From contig QQVD01000043.1 of NCBI GenBank assembly GCA_003388555.1, forward strand, positions 152,761 through 216,760: a DNA stretch of 64,000 nucleotides, in the 5' to 3' direction. This stretch comes from Acidobacteriota bacterium. Its GTDB lineage: Bacteria > Acidobacteriota > Thermoanaerobaculia > Multivoradales > Multivoraceae. Below, in pieces: positions 9,432 through 18,159 of this stretch; within the stretch, counting starts at the first letter, position 1; every line of letters begins with the position of its first letter. Both the position numbers and the translations under genes were made by a program. Under the pieces are notes generated by a model. That model made no database searches, was not told the DNA's origin, and saw only the letters and a list, made by a program, of their open reading frames with translations.

Positions 9432-10577
9432 TCAGCCGAGACGCTCGAGCTCCTCGAGCATGCGGCCGCAGATCGTCTCCGGGTCCAGGGCCCGGCGCCA
9501 GTGGTCGGCGATGGCCATCGCGTCGCGGTGGCCGTCGTCCCACAGCTCGGCCTCGTGCAGCAGTGCCGCCGCCAGACTGCCTGGCGTGTGCCGCGAGCTG
9601 ACGGTGCCGAAGCGCCCCTCCTGGCTCCAGCTCGACAGGCTGGGGATCGGTGTGCCGACGAGCGTGCCGCCGGTCGCCAGAGCTTCGTTGGCGGCGTGCG
9701 GCGAGCCCTCCCAGCGCGACGAGAAGACGATGGCGCGACTGCTCGCGAGTTCCACGGCGAGGCCGGCCTGGTCGATCTCGCCGCGGTACGAGACGCCGGC
9801 CGGCCGGTCCGGGCCGCCGAACCTCGATGCGCCGCCCGGTCCGAACACGTGGATCTCGGTGCGTTGCCGGTGGGCCCGGAAGCGACGCAGCGCCGCCGCC
9901 AGCAGCGCCGGGTTCTTCTGGGGATCGTCCCATCGACCGACGGCCACGAAACGGTCGGCCCTGGTCTCCGGCAGAGGGCATCGGGTGAACGCCTCGCCGA
10001 TGCAGAAGGGCAGCGAGACGACCCGCGCCATGAGACGCTCGGTGCGCCGCGAGCGCAGGAAACGCGCGAAGCGCTGCTCAGCGACGGCGCTCCCGAGCAC
10101 GATGAGATCGGAGCTCCGAGAGCTCTCCAGGTACTCGCGCTCCTCGTCGGGAAAGGGAGTCCGGAGCTGCCGCAGCCAGTAGCGCAGGCAGCGGATCCGG
10201 CCGCGCAGCGAACGCTGGTAGACCCACATGCGCTGCAGGGTGATCCACGGATGGGCCCGGGTGCCGAGCTGGCCGTCGGAGTCGGTGAGGGCCACGGTTC
10301 GGACCCCCGCGTCCTGCATCGCACGCAGGACCTCGGACATGCGGTGCCAGGTCACCACCACCGCGACGTCGCAGCCCAGCTGCCGCCACGCTTCGGGATC
10401 GGCGAAGCGATCGGCGGGGATCGTCGTCGTCGGCGCCGGGAATCCCTCCTCGCACCCCGGGTGGCAGACCACCACCGCGCGGTGGCCGAGGCGCTCGAAC
10501 CCGCTGGCATAGCGCTCGAACCGCACCGAGCAGCGGGTCAGCGGCCGGGGGGCGTTCCAGACGACGGCGATCTTCAT
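9432..10577 (-). CDS. Glycosyltransferase, GT4-like (GT-B fold)
   Basis: A 381-residue cytoplasmic GT-B glycosyltransferase starting at ATG 10577 (MKIAVVWNAPRPLTRCS). The N-terminal Rossmann half spans about 1-200. The C-terminal nucleotide-sugar half contains FVAVGRWDDPQKNP and the GT4-type acceptor/donor segment SRAIVFSSRWEGSPHAANEALATGG. Sugar donor and acceptor cannot be read from the sequence. It is convergent with the DmpA-like peptidase (19 nt between stops) and divergent from the SDR gene at 10744, so it is transcribed alone. Confidence 0.85.
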   Translation of the reverse strand: MKIAVVWNAPRPLTRCSVRFERYASGFERLGHRAVVVCHPGCEEGFPAPTTTIPADRFADPEAWRQLGCDVAVVVTWHRMSEVLRAMQDAGVRTVALTDSDGQLGTRAHPWITLQRMWVYQRSLRGRIRCLRYWLRQLRTPFPDEEREYLESSRSSDLIVLGSAVAEQRFARFLRSRRTERLMARVVSLPFCIGEAFTRCPLPETRADRFVAVGRWDDPQKNPALLAAALRRFRAHRQRTEIHVFGPGGASRFGGPDRPAGVSYRGEIDQAGLAVELASSRAIVFSSRWEGSPHAANEALATGGTLVGTPIPSLSSWSQEGRFGTVSSRHTPGSLAAALLHEAELWDDGHRDAMAIADHWRRALDPETICGRMLEELERLG

Positions 10578-10743
10578 GACGGGCCGGTCACTCCATCTGT
10601 CGAGGATCTCACCACACGACCCGAGGCGCGATCTCCGCGGAGCGTCGGCGCGCCCGCCGCCGCCGGGGTGCGGCGCCCGCGAACTCAAGCCCGTCTGCGA
10701 ATCCGGGCGAATGCTGGCGGACGAATAGGAACGTGAGGCTCCC

Positions 10744-11607
10744 ATGAAGACCCCCTTCGACTCCAGCACCGCCCTGGTGACCGGCGGCGCCTCGGGCATC
10801 GGACGCGCCCTCTGTGAGGAGCTGCTCCGGCGCGGCGCCGAGGTCTGGCTGACGGACGTGGACGCCGAGGCGGCGGCGGCCGCTGCCCGCGCTCTGGGAG
10901 GGGGGTGCCGACACGCTCGGCTCGACGTCAGGGACGCGCAGGCGTTCCGCGAGCTGGTACACGAAGTGGCGGCCAGCGGCGGTCTGGGGTTCCTGTTCAA
11001 CAACGCCGGCATCGGCGTCGGCGGGGAGGCGCATCAGCTCGGAGTCGAGCACTACGACCGGGTGATCGACGTCAACGTGCGGGGGGTAACCAACGGCGTC
11101 GCCGCTGCGTATCCACTCATGGTCGAGCAGGGCTCAGGGCACATCGTCAACACCGCGTCGGCGAGTGGGTTGGTGCCGGTGCCGCTGCTCGCCCCCTATG
11201 CGATGAGCAAGCACGCCGTGGTGGGACTGAGCACGAGCCTGAGCTTCGAGGCCGAGCGCCATGGAGTGGGAGTGCACGCTCTCTGCCCAGGCCCGATCGA
11301 GACCCCCCTGCTCGACTCGCTCGGTCCCGGCGACCTGCCGGAGGTGTGGCGGCCCGACGTCCGGGCCTACCTCGAGCTCTTGGCGGGCAGGCCGATCTCG
11401 GCCGGAGACCTGGCGCGCCAGGCTCTCGACGCGGTGGCCAGGGGACGCCGTTTGATCGTGCTGCCGCGCAGCACCCGGGTGGCGGCCGTCGTCGCCCGGC
11501 TGCTGCCCGGTCTCGTGCACGCCAGGATCCGGAGCGCCCTGCGTCGACAGCTGTCGCAGCGGGAGGCAGAGCCGGCCCGGCCCTCTCCGGGCAGTTCCGG
11601 ACTGTGA
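10744..11607 (+). CDS. SDR family NAD(P)-dependent oxidoreductase
   Basis: A 287-residue classical short-chain dehydrogenase. ATG 10744 follows GTGAGG. It shows the cofactor motif TGGASGIG near residue 14, DVDAEA at the end of beta2 (Asp suggests NAD preference), NNAG, the catalytic Ser in NTASASG, and YAMSK carrying the catalytic Tyr and Lys, followed by PGPIETPL. The tail after residue 240 is basic and may be a membrane-associated helix (VVARLLPGLVHARIRSALRRQ), as in some retinol-dehydrogenase-like SDRs. Substrate unknown. The TonB receptor starts 50 nt downstream on the same strand. Confidence 0.92.
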   Translation: MKTPFDSSTALVTGGASGIGRALCEELLRRGAEVWLTDVDAEAAAAAARALGGGCRHARLDVRDAQAFRELVHEVAASGGLGFLFNNAGIGVGGEAHQLGVEHYDRVIDVNVRGVTNGVAAAYPLMVEQGSGHIVNTASASGLVPVPLLAPYAMSKHAVVGLSTSLSFEAERHGVGVHALCPGPIETPLLDSLGPGDLPEVWRPDVRAYLELLAGRPISAGDLARQALDAVARGRRLIVLPRSTRVAAVVARLLPGLVHARIRSALRRQLSQREAEPARPSPGSSGL

Positions 11608-11657
11608 CAAGATCGTCGGTAGAGATCCGTAAAGACACTCATTCAAAGGAGTTCGCC

Positions 11658-14214
11658 GTGGAGAGCTGGAAGAGACAATTCGTCGGCTGCGGGGTCGCCC
11701 TGCTGCTGGCGACGCCCATGATGGGGCAAGAGCAATCGCAAGCAGAGGGCGAGCAGACCGAGGAGGCCCGGCCGGGCCGAGACACCTTCCTCGAAGAGGT
11801 GACGGTCACCGCCACGAAGCGTGAGGAATCGCTGCAGGACGTTCCGATCGCGGTCACCGCCGTGACCGAGCTGCAGATGGAGCGTGCCGGCTTCCAGGAC
11901 ATCCGTGACCTGCCGGTGCTGGCCTCGAGCTTCAACATGAACTCGACCCAGACCGAGTCGCAGGGCTCGACCCTGCGCATCCGCGGCGTCGGCACCACCG
12001 GCAACAACATCGGCCTCGAGAGCGCCGTCGGAGTCTTCCTCGACGGCGTCTACCTGTCCCGTCCGGGTGTGGCGCTGGGCGACCAGATGGACATCGAGGC
12101 GATCGAGGTCCTGCGTGGACCGCAGGGCACCCTGTTCGGCCGCAACGTGTCGGCCGGTGCGCTGAACATCCGCACCAAGGCGCCCAACCTCGGCGGATCG
12201 AACTACTTCGCCAACTTCACCGGTGGTAACTTCGGCGCCTTCAACGTGCAGGCCGGCGCCACCCGGTCCGGTGTCGGACAGCCTCGCCTACCGGCTCTCG
12301 GCCGCGGTGCGCAGCCGCGATGGCTTCGTCGAGAGCACCACCGGCGCCGAGAGCCTGACCCGCGATCGCGCCCTGTGGCGCGGCCAGCTGCTCTTCGAGC
12401 CCAGCGACAGCTCGTCGCTGCGCATCATCGGCGACTACTCGGACGCCGACGAGCAGTGCTGCGACGCTGTCATCCTGGTCGAGACCCCCGCCGTTGCGTT
12501 GGGCTCGTTCGCGGCCGCCGGTCTGCCCAGGGACGGCGGCGCCCCGGTCACCGGCGACCGCGCGTTCGAGGAGCGCATCTCGAACGCCGAGCAGTTCGAC
12601 AATCCCTTCGAGCAGACCGGCTTCTCGCTCGAGTGGAACAAGACCTTCGGTGGCTCGACGACCCTGACCTATATCGGGTCGTACCGTGACTTCAAGGCCA
12701 CCAGCGTGCAGCACTCCGACTTCGTGGGCCTCGATATCTTCTCGGTGCGGCCCGAGGCCGCCGGTGGCTTCGAGAGCTTCGACGACATCGAGTCGACCAG
12801 CCACGAGCTGCGCCTCGACGGCGACACCGGTCGCTTCCGCTGGCTGGTCGGCGGCTACTACTCCGACGAGTCGATCCTCGAGCACCAGGGCCTCGGCCTC
12901 GGCACCGCTTTCGGCCAGAACATGGACGCCGTACTGTGGAACTTCGCCTTCGCCCCGGTACTGCCGTTCGCGCCTCTGCTCGCCAACGTCCCGATGGCGA
13001 CCGGCGGCACCTTCGGCCAGGTGTTGGCGGCCGGCAACCAGGCGGCGGCCTTCGCCGGCAACGTTCCCTTCGCCGGCGCTTTCGGCAACAACGTGTTCGA
13101 GCAGGACACCGAGTCGTACTCGATCTTCACCGACAACACCTTCGACATCACCGACAACTTCGCGGTGAACATCGGTGCCCGTTACGTCGATGAGAGCAAG
13201 GACGGCAGCTTCCGCCAGCTGCGCTCGACCAACAACGCCTGCCTGGCGACTCTCGCCAACGCCGGCGCTCTGATCGCCGGAGCCCGCGGAACCGGCCTCG
13301 AGGCGGTGGCGGCGACGATCGGCAACTTCTCGGCCGGTTTCGCTTGCTTCCCGTTCACCGCTCCGGCGGTGGGCGTGTCGATCCTGCCGGTGCCGTTCAG
13401 CGAGACCTTCGAGGACGACGAGGTGGTCTACACCGGCAAGTTGATCTACAAGTTCTCGGACCGGGCGAGCCTCTACGGCAGCTACACCCACGGCTTCAAG
13501 TCCGGTGGCTTCAACCTCGACGCCACCGCGGCCGTCGGCGGCGCCAGCCCGTCGTTCCGCTCCGAGCTGATCGACTCGCTCGAGTTCGGCCTCAAGACCG
13601 AGTTCGCCAACCGCAGGGTGCGCTTGAACGCCACCGTGTTCGACTACGACATGGAAGACTTCCAGGTGCTCGAGTTCACCGGCGTGCAGTTCGTCACCTT
13701 CAACGTGCCGACCGCCGAGAGCAGCGGCGCCGAGCTCGAGCTCAACGCGCTGCTCGGCAACAAGGTGACATGGAACTTCGGCTACACCTACGCCGACTCC
13801 AAGTACCCGGAGGATTGTGACGGCGGCGTCACCACCCCCACCGTCAGCACCCTGTGCGGCGCACAGCTGACCAACGCGCCGAAGAACGTGGCCACCACCA
13901 GCCTCGACTTCGACGACATCATCGGCGAGCGGCTGCTCTACTTCCTCTCGGCCTACGGCCGCTACGAGGACGACCGCCGTACCAGCACCCAGCCGGGTCT
14001 GGCGCGCGACATCCAGGAGTCGAACACCAAGATCGGCGCCCGGATCGGTGTCGGTGGCTACACCGGCAAGTGGACGTTCGAGCTGTGGGGCGACAACCTC
14101 ACCGACGAGCAGACCCGCAACGTGACCTTCAACACGCCGCTGCGGGTGAACAGCCGCGGTGCGTTCCTCGAGGCGCCGCGCACCTTCGGCGCGACGCTGC
14201 GTCTGCGCTACTGA
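11658..14214 (+). pseudogene. TonB-dependent receptor, interrupted by an apparent one-base insertion
   Basis: An outer-membrane TonB-dependent receptor. It starts at GTG 11658 (AAAGGAG 6 nt upstream) with a signal peptide (CGVALLLATPMMGQE), a TonB box/plug start (EEVTVTATKREESLQDVPIAV), the plug domain (LRIRGVGT, VGVFLDGVYLSR, EAIEVLRGPQGTLFGRN), then a barrel ending in LRLRY at the terminus. The reading frame changes near 12264: codons before it read NVQAGAT, codons after it read GPVSDSLAYRLSAAVRSRDGF. Removing one C from the CCC at 12262-12264 restores a single 851-codon frame, and the full span is 3n+1. Both halves keep normal codon use, so this is either a very recent lesion or a sequencing error. 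The substrate may be a siderophore, vitamin or glycan. Confidence 0.88.
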
Positions 14215-14259
14215 GTCGCAGAACGCATCTGAGCTGCCTCTGAGCTGAAGGCCTGAAGG

Positions 14260-14300
14260 AGGGCGGCGGCGCGAGAGCGTCGTCGCCCTTCGTCTTTCTC
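14260..14300 (+). terminator. Rho-independent terminator after the TonB receptor
   Basis: A 12-bp stem (14260-14271 with 14278-14289, including two G-U pairs), a 6-nt loop CGAGAG and a T-rich tail TCGTCTTTCTC. It sits 46 nt after the receptor stop and before the convergent DUF4097-like gene, whose transcripts it may also end. Confidence 0.65.
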
Positions 14301-14320
14301 GGCAGCTCGGCGCCGGGGCT

Positions 14321-15055
14321 TCAGGGTCCGCCCGGCGCCACGTCCTCCAGCACGATCCGCGCGTCGCCGAAGCGCAGCCTGGCCTGGATCGACTGCGCCC
14401 CCTTGCCGTCCTCCTGGCTCCACTGCCCGCGGGCGCCCACCAGCGCCTTGCGGCGGCTGTGCACCCGGCCGTCGACGTGCACCGCGGCGTCGCCGAAGCG
14501 GGCCCGCGCATTGGCCAGAGCGACCTGGTCCCGCGACCCCTCGATTCTCAGGTCGCCCGCCATCATCCGCACCGTGAGGTCGCGGTCGCCGGCCTCGATG
14601 TCGACGTCGCCGGCGCCGATCTTCACGTCGAGCGGCGAGTCGCGCGGCACCACCACCGTGCCGGACACCTGGAGCCGGCTGAGCAGCTGCCTGCGCATGC
14701 CGGCCATGCGCAGCTCCAGCCCGTCGGTGGTGCGCCGCGGTTCGACCCGCAGCTTGCGCTTCGCCTCGCCGCACAGGGCTCGCCGCGCCGGCGGACACCG
14801 CACCTCGATCTCGGCGCGCAGCTCCGGGCTGTCGCCCGCCAGCACCTGCAGCTCGCCGGCGCCGAAGCGCAGCCGAACCGGCTCGCCAGGCTCGACCGCG
14901 GCGATGGCCGGGCCCTCGCCGACGACGAAGATCTCCTCGGAATAGCTCGCCAGGCGCTGGTCGGGGGGTTCGCCGGCGTCGAGCGTGTCAGGCATGACGA
15001 AGAGCGTGGCGAGGGCGAACGCCTGGGCCAGGGCGGCGGCTGGGAGCTTGGGCAT
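14321..15055 (-). CDS. DUF4097-like secreted beta-repeat protein
   Basis: A 244-residue exported protein. ATG 15055 is preferred because AGGAGG lies 7 nt upstream and the N-terminus is then a signal peptide (MPKLPAAALAQAFALATLFV). The body has short beta-strand repeats with alternating Gly/Asp turns (VKIGAGDVDIEAGDRDLTVR, MMAGDLRIEG), typical of DUF4097/putative-adhesin beta-solenoids. A Cys pair (CPPARRALC) may form a disulfide. It is transcribed towards the TonB receptor and divergently from the SLC13 permease. Function unknown. Confidence 0.75.
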   Translation of the reverse strand: MPKLPAAALAQAFALATLFVMPDTLDAGEPPDQRLASYSEEIFVVGEGPAIAAVEPGEPVRLRFGAGELQVLAGDSPELRAEIEVRCPPARRALCGEAKRKLRVEPRRTTDGLELRMAGMRRQLLSRLQVSGTVVVPRDSPLDVKIGAGDVDIEAGDRDLTVRMMAGDLRIEGSRDQVALANARARFGDAAVHVDGRVHSRRKALVGARGQWSQEDGKGAQSIQARLRFGDARIVLEDVAPGGP

Positions 15056-15227
15056 CGATGGCCTCCTCATCGTGATTCTCGGCTTCACCCTGTGCAGACG
15101 CGCGAGCGGGCGAACGGTTTCGTCGCCCGCCATCTACGGTGGTGCGCCGGGAGTCGGTCGGTCAGAATGCGGCCTCTCCCGGGGCGCCGTCCGTGACGCG
15201 CCCGACGCGCGCCCCTTGGTACTCCCG

Positions 15228-17012
15228 ATGACGCTCGAAATCGCATTCGTCCTGGTCCTGATCGCGGGCGCGCTGTACTCGTTCGCGCGCGAGCTGCTGC
15301 CGATCGAGGTCACCGCGATGGCCCTGCTCGCCATGCTGATGATCAGCGACCTGGTGACCACGGAGGAGGCGATCGCCGGCCTGAGCAACAAGGCCGTCGT
15401 CGCGGTGGGTGCGATGCTCATCCTCAGCCACGCGCTGGTGAAGACCGGCATGTTGGAGCAGCTCGCGGATCTGCTCAGCCGGCGCGGCGCCAACTGGACG
15501 ACGATGCTGCTGATGCTCACCGTCGCGGCGCTGCTCTCCGGGTTCCTCAACAACACCGCGGTGGTGGCGATCTTCGTGCCGCTGGCCATCGACCTCTGCC
15601 GACGTGCCGAGATCAGTCCCACCCGGGTGCTGCTGCCGCTCTCCTACGTGGCGATCGTCGGCGGCACGCTGACCCTGATCGGCACCTCCACCAACCTACT
15701 GGTCAGCTCGATGTCGGAGGCCGCCGGCCATGGGGCGCTCGGCATGTTCGAGTTCACCCGCCTCGGCGGCATCTTCCTGATCATCGGCCTCGTCTACGTC
15801 GCGCTGATGGCGAGACGCGTGCTGCCGGCGCGTCAGACGCCCCGGTCGCTGGCGTCCCGCTTCGGCCTCGGCGCCTACCTGGCGGAGCTGCGGGTCGACG
15901 AGAACTCGATCCTGGCGGGTCAGACTCCGCGCGAGGCGGCGATCGCGCGTCGCTACGACGTCACCGTGCTGAGCATCTACCGCGGCGACGAGCCGTTGCC
16001 GAGCGAGGTCGCCAACACCGCCCTGGCACCGGGAGACCGGGTCCTCGTGCGTGGCGCCAGCGAGGACCTCATACGCCTCGAGCGCGAGCTGCGGGTGACG
16101 CTCTTCATCGAGGTGGAGCCGAGAGAGGAGGAGCTGGCCAAGGAGGGGCACCTCATCTCGGAGGTGATCCTGGCGCCCGAGAGCTCGCTGGTCGGCAAGA
16201 CGATCCAGGAGGCGGACTTCCGCGGCACCTTCGGCATGCAGGTGCTGGCGATCCAGAGCGGCGGCGAGACCCTCTACCAGGACCTGTCGCAGGTCAAGCT
16301 GCAGCCGACCTCGAGCCTGCTGGTGTTCGGCAGCGAGGAGAGGCTCGAGCATCTGCGTGACCACGAGGACCTCTGGGTGGTCTCGCAGCTCGACCAGCGC
16401 CGCCGCCGCGAGCGCTGGTGGTGGCTGGTGCTGCTGCTCTACCCGGCAGTGATCGCCCTCGCCGCCCTCGGCGTCGTCGACATCGTCAAGGGGGCGGTGA
16501 TCGCCACCATCGCGCTGCTCGCGTCACGGGCGCTGAAGCCGGCGGAGGCCTACCACGCCATCAACTGGTCGGTGCTCTTCCTCATCGCCGCCTTCGTGCC
16601 GCTGGGCAGCGCCATGGTGTCGACGGGCGCCGACGAGCTGCTCGCCTCGCTGTTGATCTCCTCGGCCTCGCTCTTCCCACCCGAGATCACCGCCAACGCG
16701 GTGCTGGCGCTGCTCTATCTGTCGACCATGCTGCTGACCCAGCTGGTGTCGAACAATGCCGCGGCGGTGATCGTCGTGCCGATCGCGATCAGTCTGGCGA
16801 ACACGCTGGGCGTCGACTCACGGCCCTTCCTGATCGCGGTCTGCTTCGCCGCGTCGACCGAGTTCATGACCCCCTACGGCTACCAGACGAACCTCATCGT
16901 CTTCTCGCCCGGCAAGTACCGCTTCACCGACTACATCCGCTTCGGCACGCCGCTCAACCTCACCTTCTGGATCCTCGGCTCGCTCTTGATCCCGCTCTTC
17001 TGGAGGTTCTGA
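15228..17012 (+). CDS. SLC13-type permease with two RCK_C (TrkA-C) domains
   Basis: A 594-residue inner-membrane transporter of the divalent-anion:Na+ symporter (SLC13/DASS, CitT-like) group. Two blocks of membrane helices flank a cytoplasmic insert holding two TrkA-C/RCK_C ligand-binding domains (about 218-294 and 308-378; AVAPGDRVLV-like ALAPGDRVLVRG and SLVGKTIQEADFR). The SNN-type motifs are visible as FLNNTAVVAIFVPLA and VSNNAAAVIVVPIA, with GTSTNLLVS and TPYGYQTNLIV hairpins. Start chosen at ATG 15228. The ion (sulfate, dicarboxylate, phosphate or other) cannot be deduced. No partner gene is adjacent. Confidence 0.9.
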   Translation: MTLEIAFVLVLIAGALYSFARELLPIEVTAMALLAMLMISDLVTTEEAIAGLSNKAVVAVGAMLILSHALVKTGMLEQLADLLSRRGANWTTMLLMLTVAALLSGFLNNTAVVAIFVPLAIDLCRRAEISPTRVLLPLSYVAIVGGTLTLIGTSTNLLVSSMSEAAGHGALGMFEFTRLGGIFLIIGLVYVALMARRVLPARQTPRSLASRFGLGAYLAELRVDENSILAGQTPREAAIARRYDVTVLSIYRGDEPLPSEVANTALAPGDRVLVRGASEDLIRLERELRVTLFIEVEPREEELAKEGHLISEVILAPESSLVGKTIQEADFRGTFGMQVLAIQSGGETLYQDLSQVKLQPTSSLLVFGSEERLEHLRDHEDLWVVSQLDQRRRRERWWWLVLLLYPAVIALAALGVVDIVKGAVIATIALLASRALKPAEAYHAINWSVLFLIAAFVPLGSAMVSTGADELLASLLISSASLFPPEITANAVLALLYLSTMLLTQLVSNNAAAVIVVPIAISLANTLGVDSRPFLIAVCFAASTEFMTPYGYQTNLIVFSPGKYRFTDYIRFGTPLNLTFWILGSLLIPLFWRF

Positions 17013-17043
17013 GCCGTCAGCTCCGACGGACGGGTGCCGCGGC

Positions 17044-17223
17044 TCAGCCCATGAAGAAGCCCTTGCGATGGGACACGCCGACGATCGCTCGGCAGGCAGA
17101 GCAGAAGTAGAGGTAGCGTTTCCCGAGCGCCCCGCGCAGCTCGCGGAAGAAGAGCCGCTTCTGCTCGGTCCTGCAGTGTGGGCACAGTGGGTCCAGGTCG
17201 TCCCTGCGATCCAGCTCGATCAT
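17044..17223 (-). CDS. Small zinc-ribbon protein
   Basis: A 59-residue cytoplasmic protein. ATG 17223 is preceded by a strong GGAGGAGG. Two CxxC knuckles (CPHC and CSAC) bracket a basic middle (KRLFFRELRGALGKRY), as in rubredoxin-type zinc ribbons; a single bound zinc is the likely role of the cysteines. The C-terminus is RKGFFMG. It is convergent with the SLC13 permease and divergent from the secreted protein at 17440. Function unknown. Confidence 0.72.
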   Translation of the reverse strand: MIELDRRDDLDPLCPHCRTEQKRLFFRELRGALGKRYLYFCSACRAIVGVSHRKGFFMG

Positions 17224-17314
17224 CGTCCTCCTCCTTCCGAGGCGTGGCGTCCGTGTCGTTCCTACGGCGCCGAGGGCGATTCGATTCCGGCCGGGTTCCG
17301 GTGCCCGGAGGCTC

Positions 17315-17336
17315 CCCTGAGGACTCCCTGAGGACT
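17315..17336. repeat. 11-bp tandem direct repeat in a divergent intergenic region
   Basis: CCCTGAGGACT occurs twice head to tail (17315-17325 and 17326-17336), 103 nt upstream of the secreted protein at 17440 and 92 nt upstream of the zinc-ribbon gene. One-helical-turn spacing fits an operator for a tandem-binding regulator, but nothing else supports that. Confidence 0.45.
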
Positions 17337-17439
17337 CTCCGAGGCCGCCTTCACTACCTTGGTCCGCAGAGGAGGACCGCCGTGATGCGGCGAGTGTCTC
17401 GCCGACGGCCTTCTCGGAACCGGAACGGAGGAGTGGATC

Positions 17440-18153
17440 ATGGAGTTTCGCAACAGGACCTCGGGCGGCGACCTCGGAGCGCCGACAGTGCGGCGGCGTG
17501 GGCCCGTTTGGCTGAGAGCGTCGGTGGCGACGGTGCTGCTCGCCGGCAGCGCCGTCACGGCCTGGGCTGGGCCCCAGGCAGCGCCGCAGAGCCTGCGCGT
17601 CGCACCGCACGGACCGTGCAAGATCGCGGGCAGCTGGTTGGCCACCTCGCCGGCCTTCCTGCCGGAGCTGGGAGACCAGACGCTGCTCGCGATCGCGACG
17701 ATCACGCCGATCGATCCCACCTGTCGGCGTTTCGCCTTCGAGCTGGTGCCGGTGAACCCGGAGCTCTCCTTCGCCGGCATCTTCCCCGAGGCCACCGTGC
17801 CGCCGGGCCTTTTCGGTACCTTGGTCCGCGAAGCCGGCGGCTACCGCCTCTTCGCGACCGCGCCGAGTCCGGAACCGCCGCCGCCGGGGCTGCCCATCCG
17901 CGGCAGGGTGCTCTACTTCTGGACCTACGACGCGACGATCGACTGCGCCGATGCGAGCTGCGAGACCTTCGACTTGCTCGGAGTCGTCTCCCTGTTCAGC
18001 AGCATCGACGATCCGGAGCGGGAGGTTCCCGAGCTGGGCCTCTTCGGCGTCCCGGATCAGGATCGCGATGACGACGGCTTCGCCGACGACGGCGAAGTGC
18101 CGCTCCTGCAGGCGCCCTTCCCCTTCCACGGCCGCCGCATCGGCGCGCGCTAG
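17440..18153 (+). CDS. Secreted protein of unknown function
   Basis: A 237-residue protein starting at ATG 17440 after ACGGAGGAG. It has a long basic N-region and a signal peptide (LRASVATVLLAGSAVTAWAG). The mature part has four cysteines (GPCKIAG, DPTCRRF, DCADASCETF give likely disulfides), a recognisable GSWLATSP segment, and a Pro-rich stretch (SPEPPPPGLP). Near the C-terminus DQDRDDDGFADDGE looks like a calcium-binding Asp loop of the dockerin/thrombospondin-3 type. No family is recognised. It ends 6 nt before the stop of the convergent regulator gene. Confidence 0.78.
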   Translation: MEFRNRTSGGDLGAPTVRRRGPVWLRASVATVLLAGSAVTAWAGPQAAPQSLRVAPHGPCKIAGSWLATSPAFLPELGDQTLLAIATITPIDPTCRRFAFELVPVNPELSFAGIFPEATVPPGLFGTLVREAGGYRLFATAPSPEPPPPGLPIRGRVLYFWTYDATIDCADASCETFDLLGVVSLFSSIDDPEREVPELGLFGVPDQDRDDDGFADDGEVPLLQAPFPFHGRRIGAR

Positions 18154-18159
18154 CTGTCC

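Noticed and set aside
12241..14511. A 756-codon minus-strand frame opposite the TonB receptor
   Set aside because: The + strand encodes clear TonB-receptor plug and barrel sequence; the antisense product is low complexity.
14459..15196. A + strand frame opposite the DUF4097-like gene
   Set aside because: The minus-strand reading has a ribosome-binding site, signal peptide and beta-repeat pattern; the + frame has none of these.
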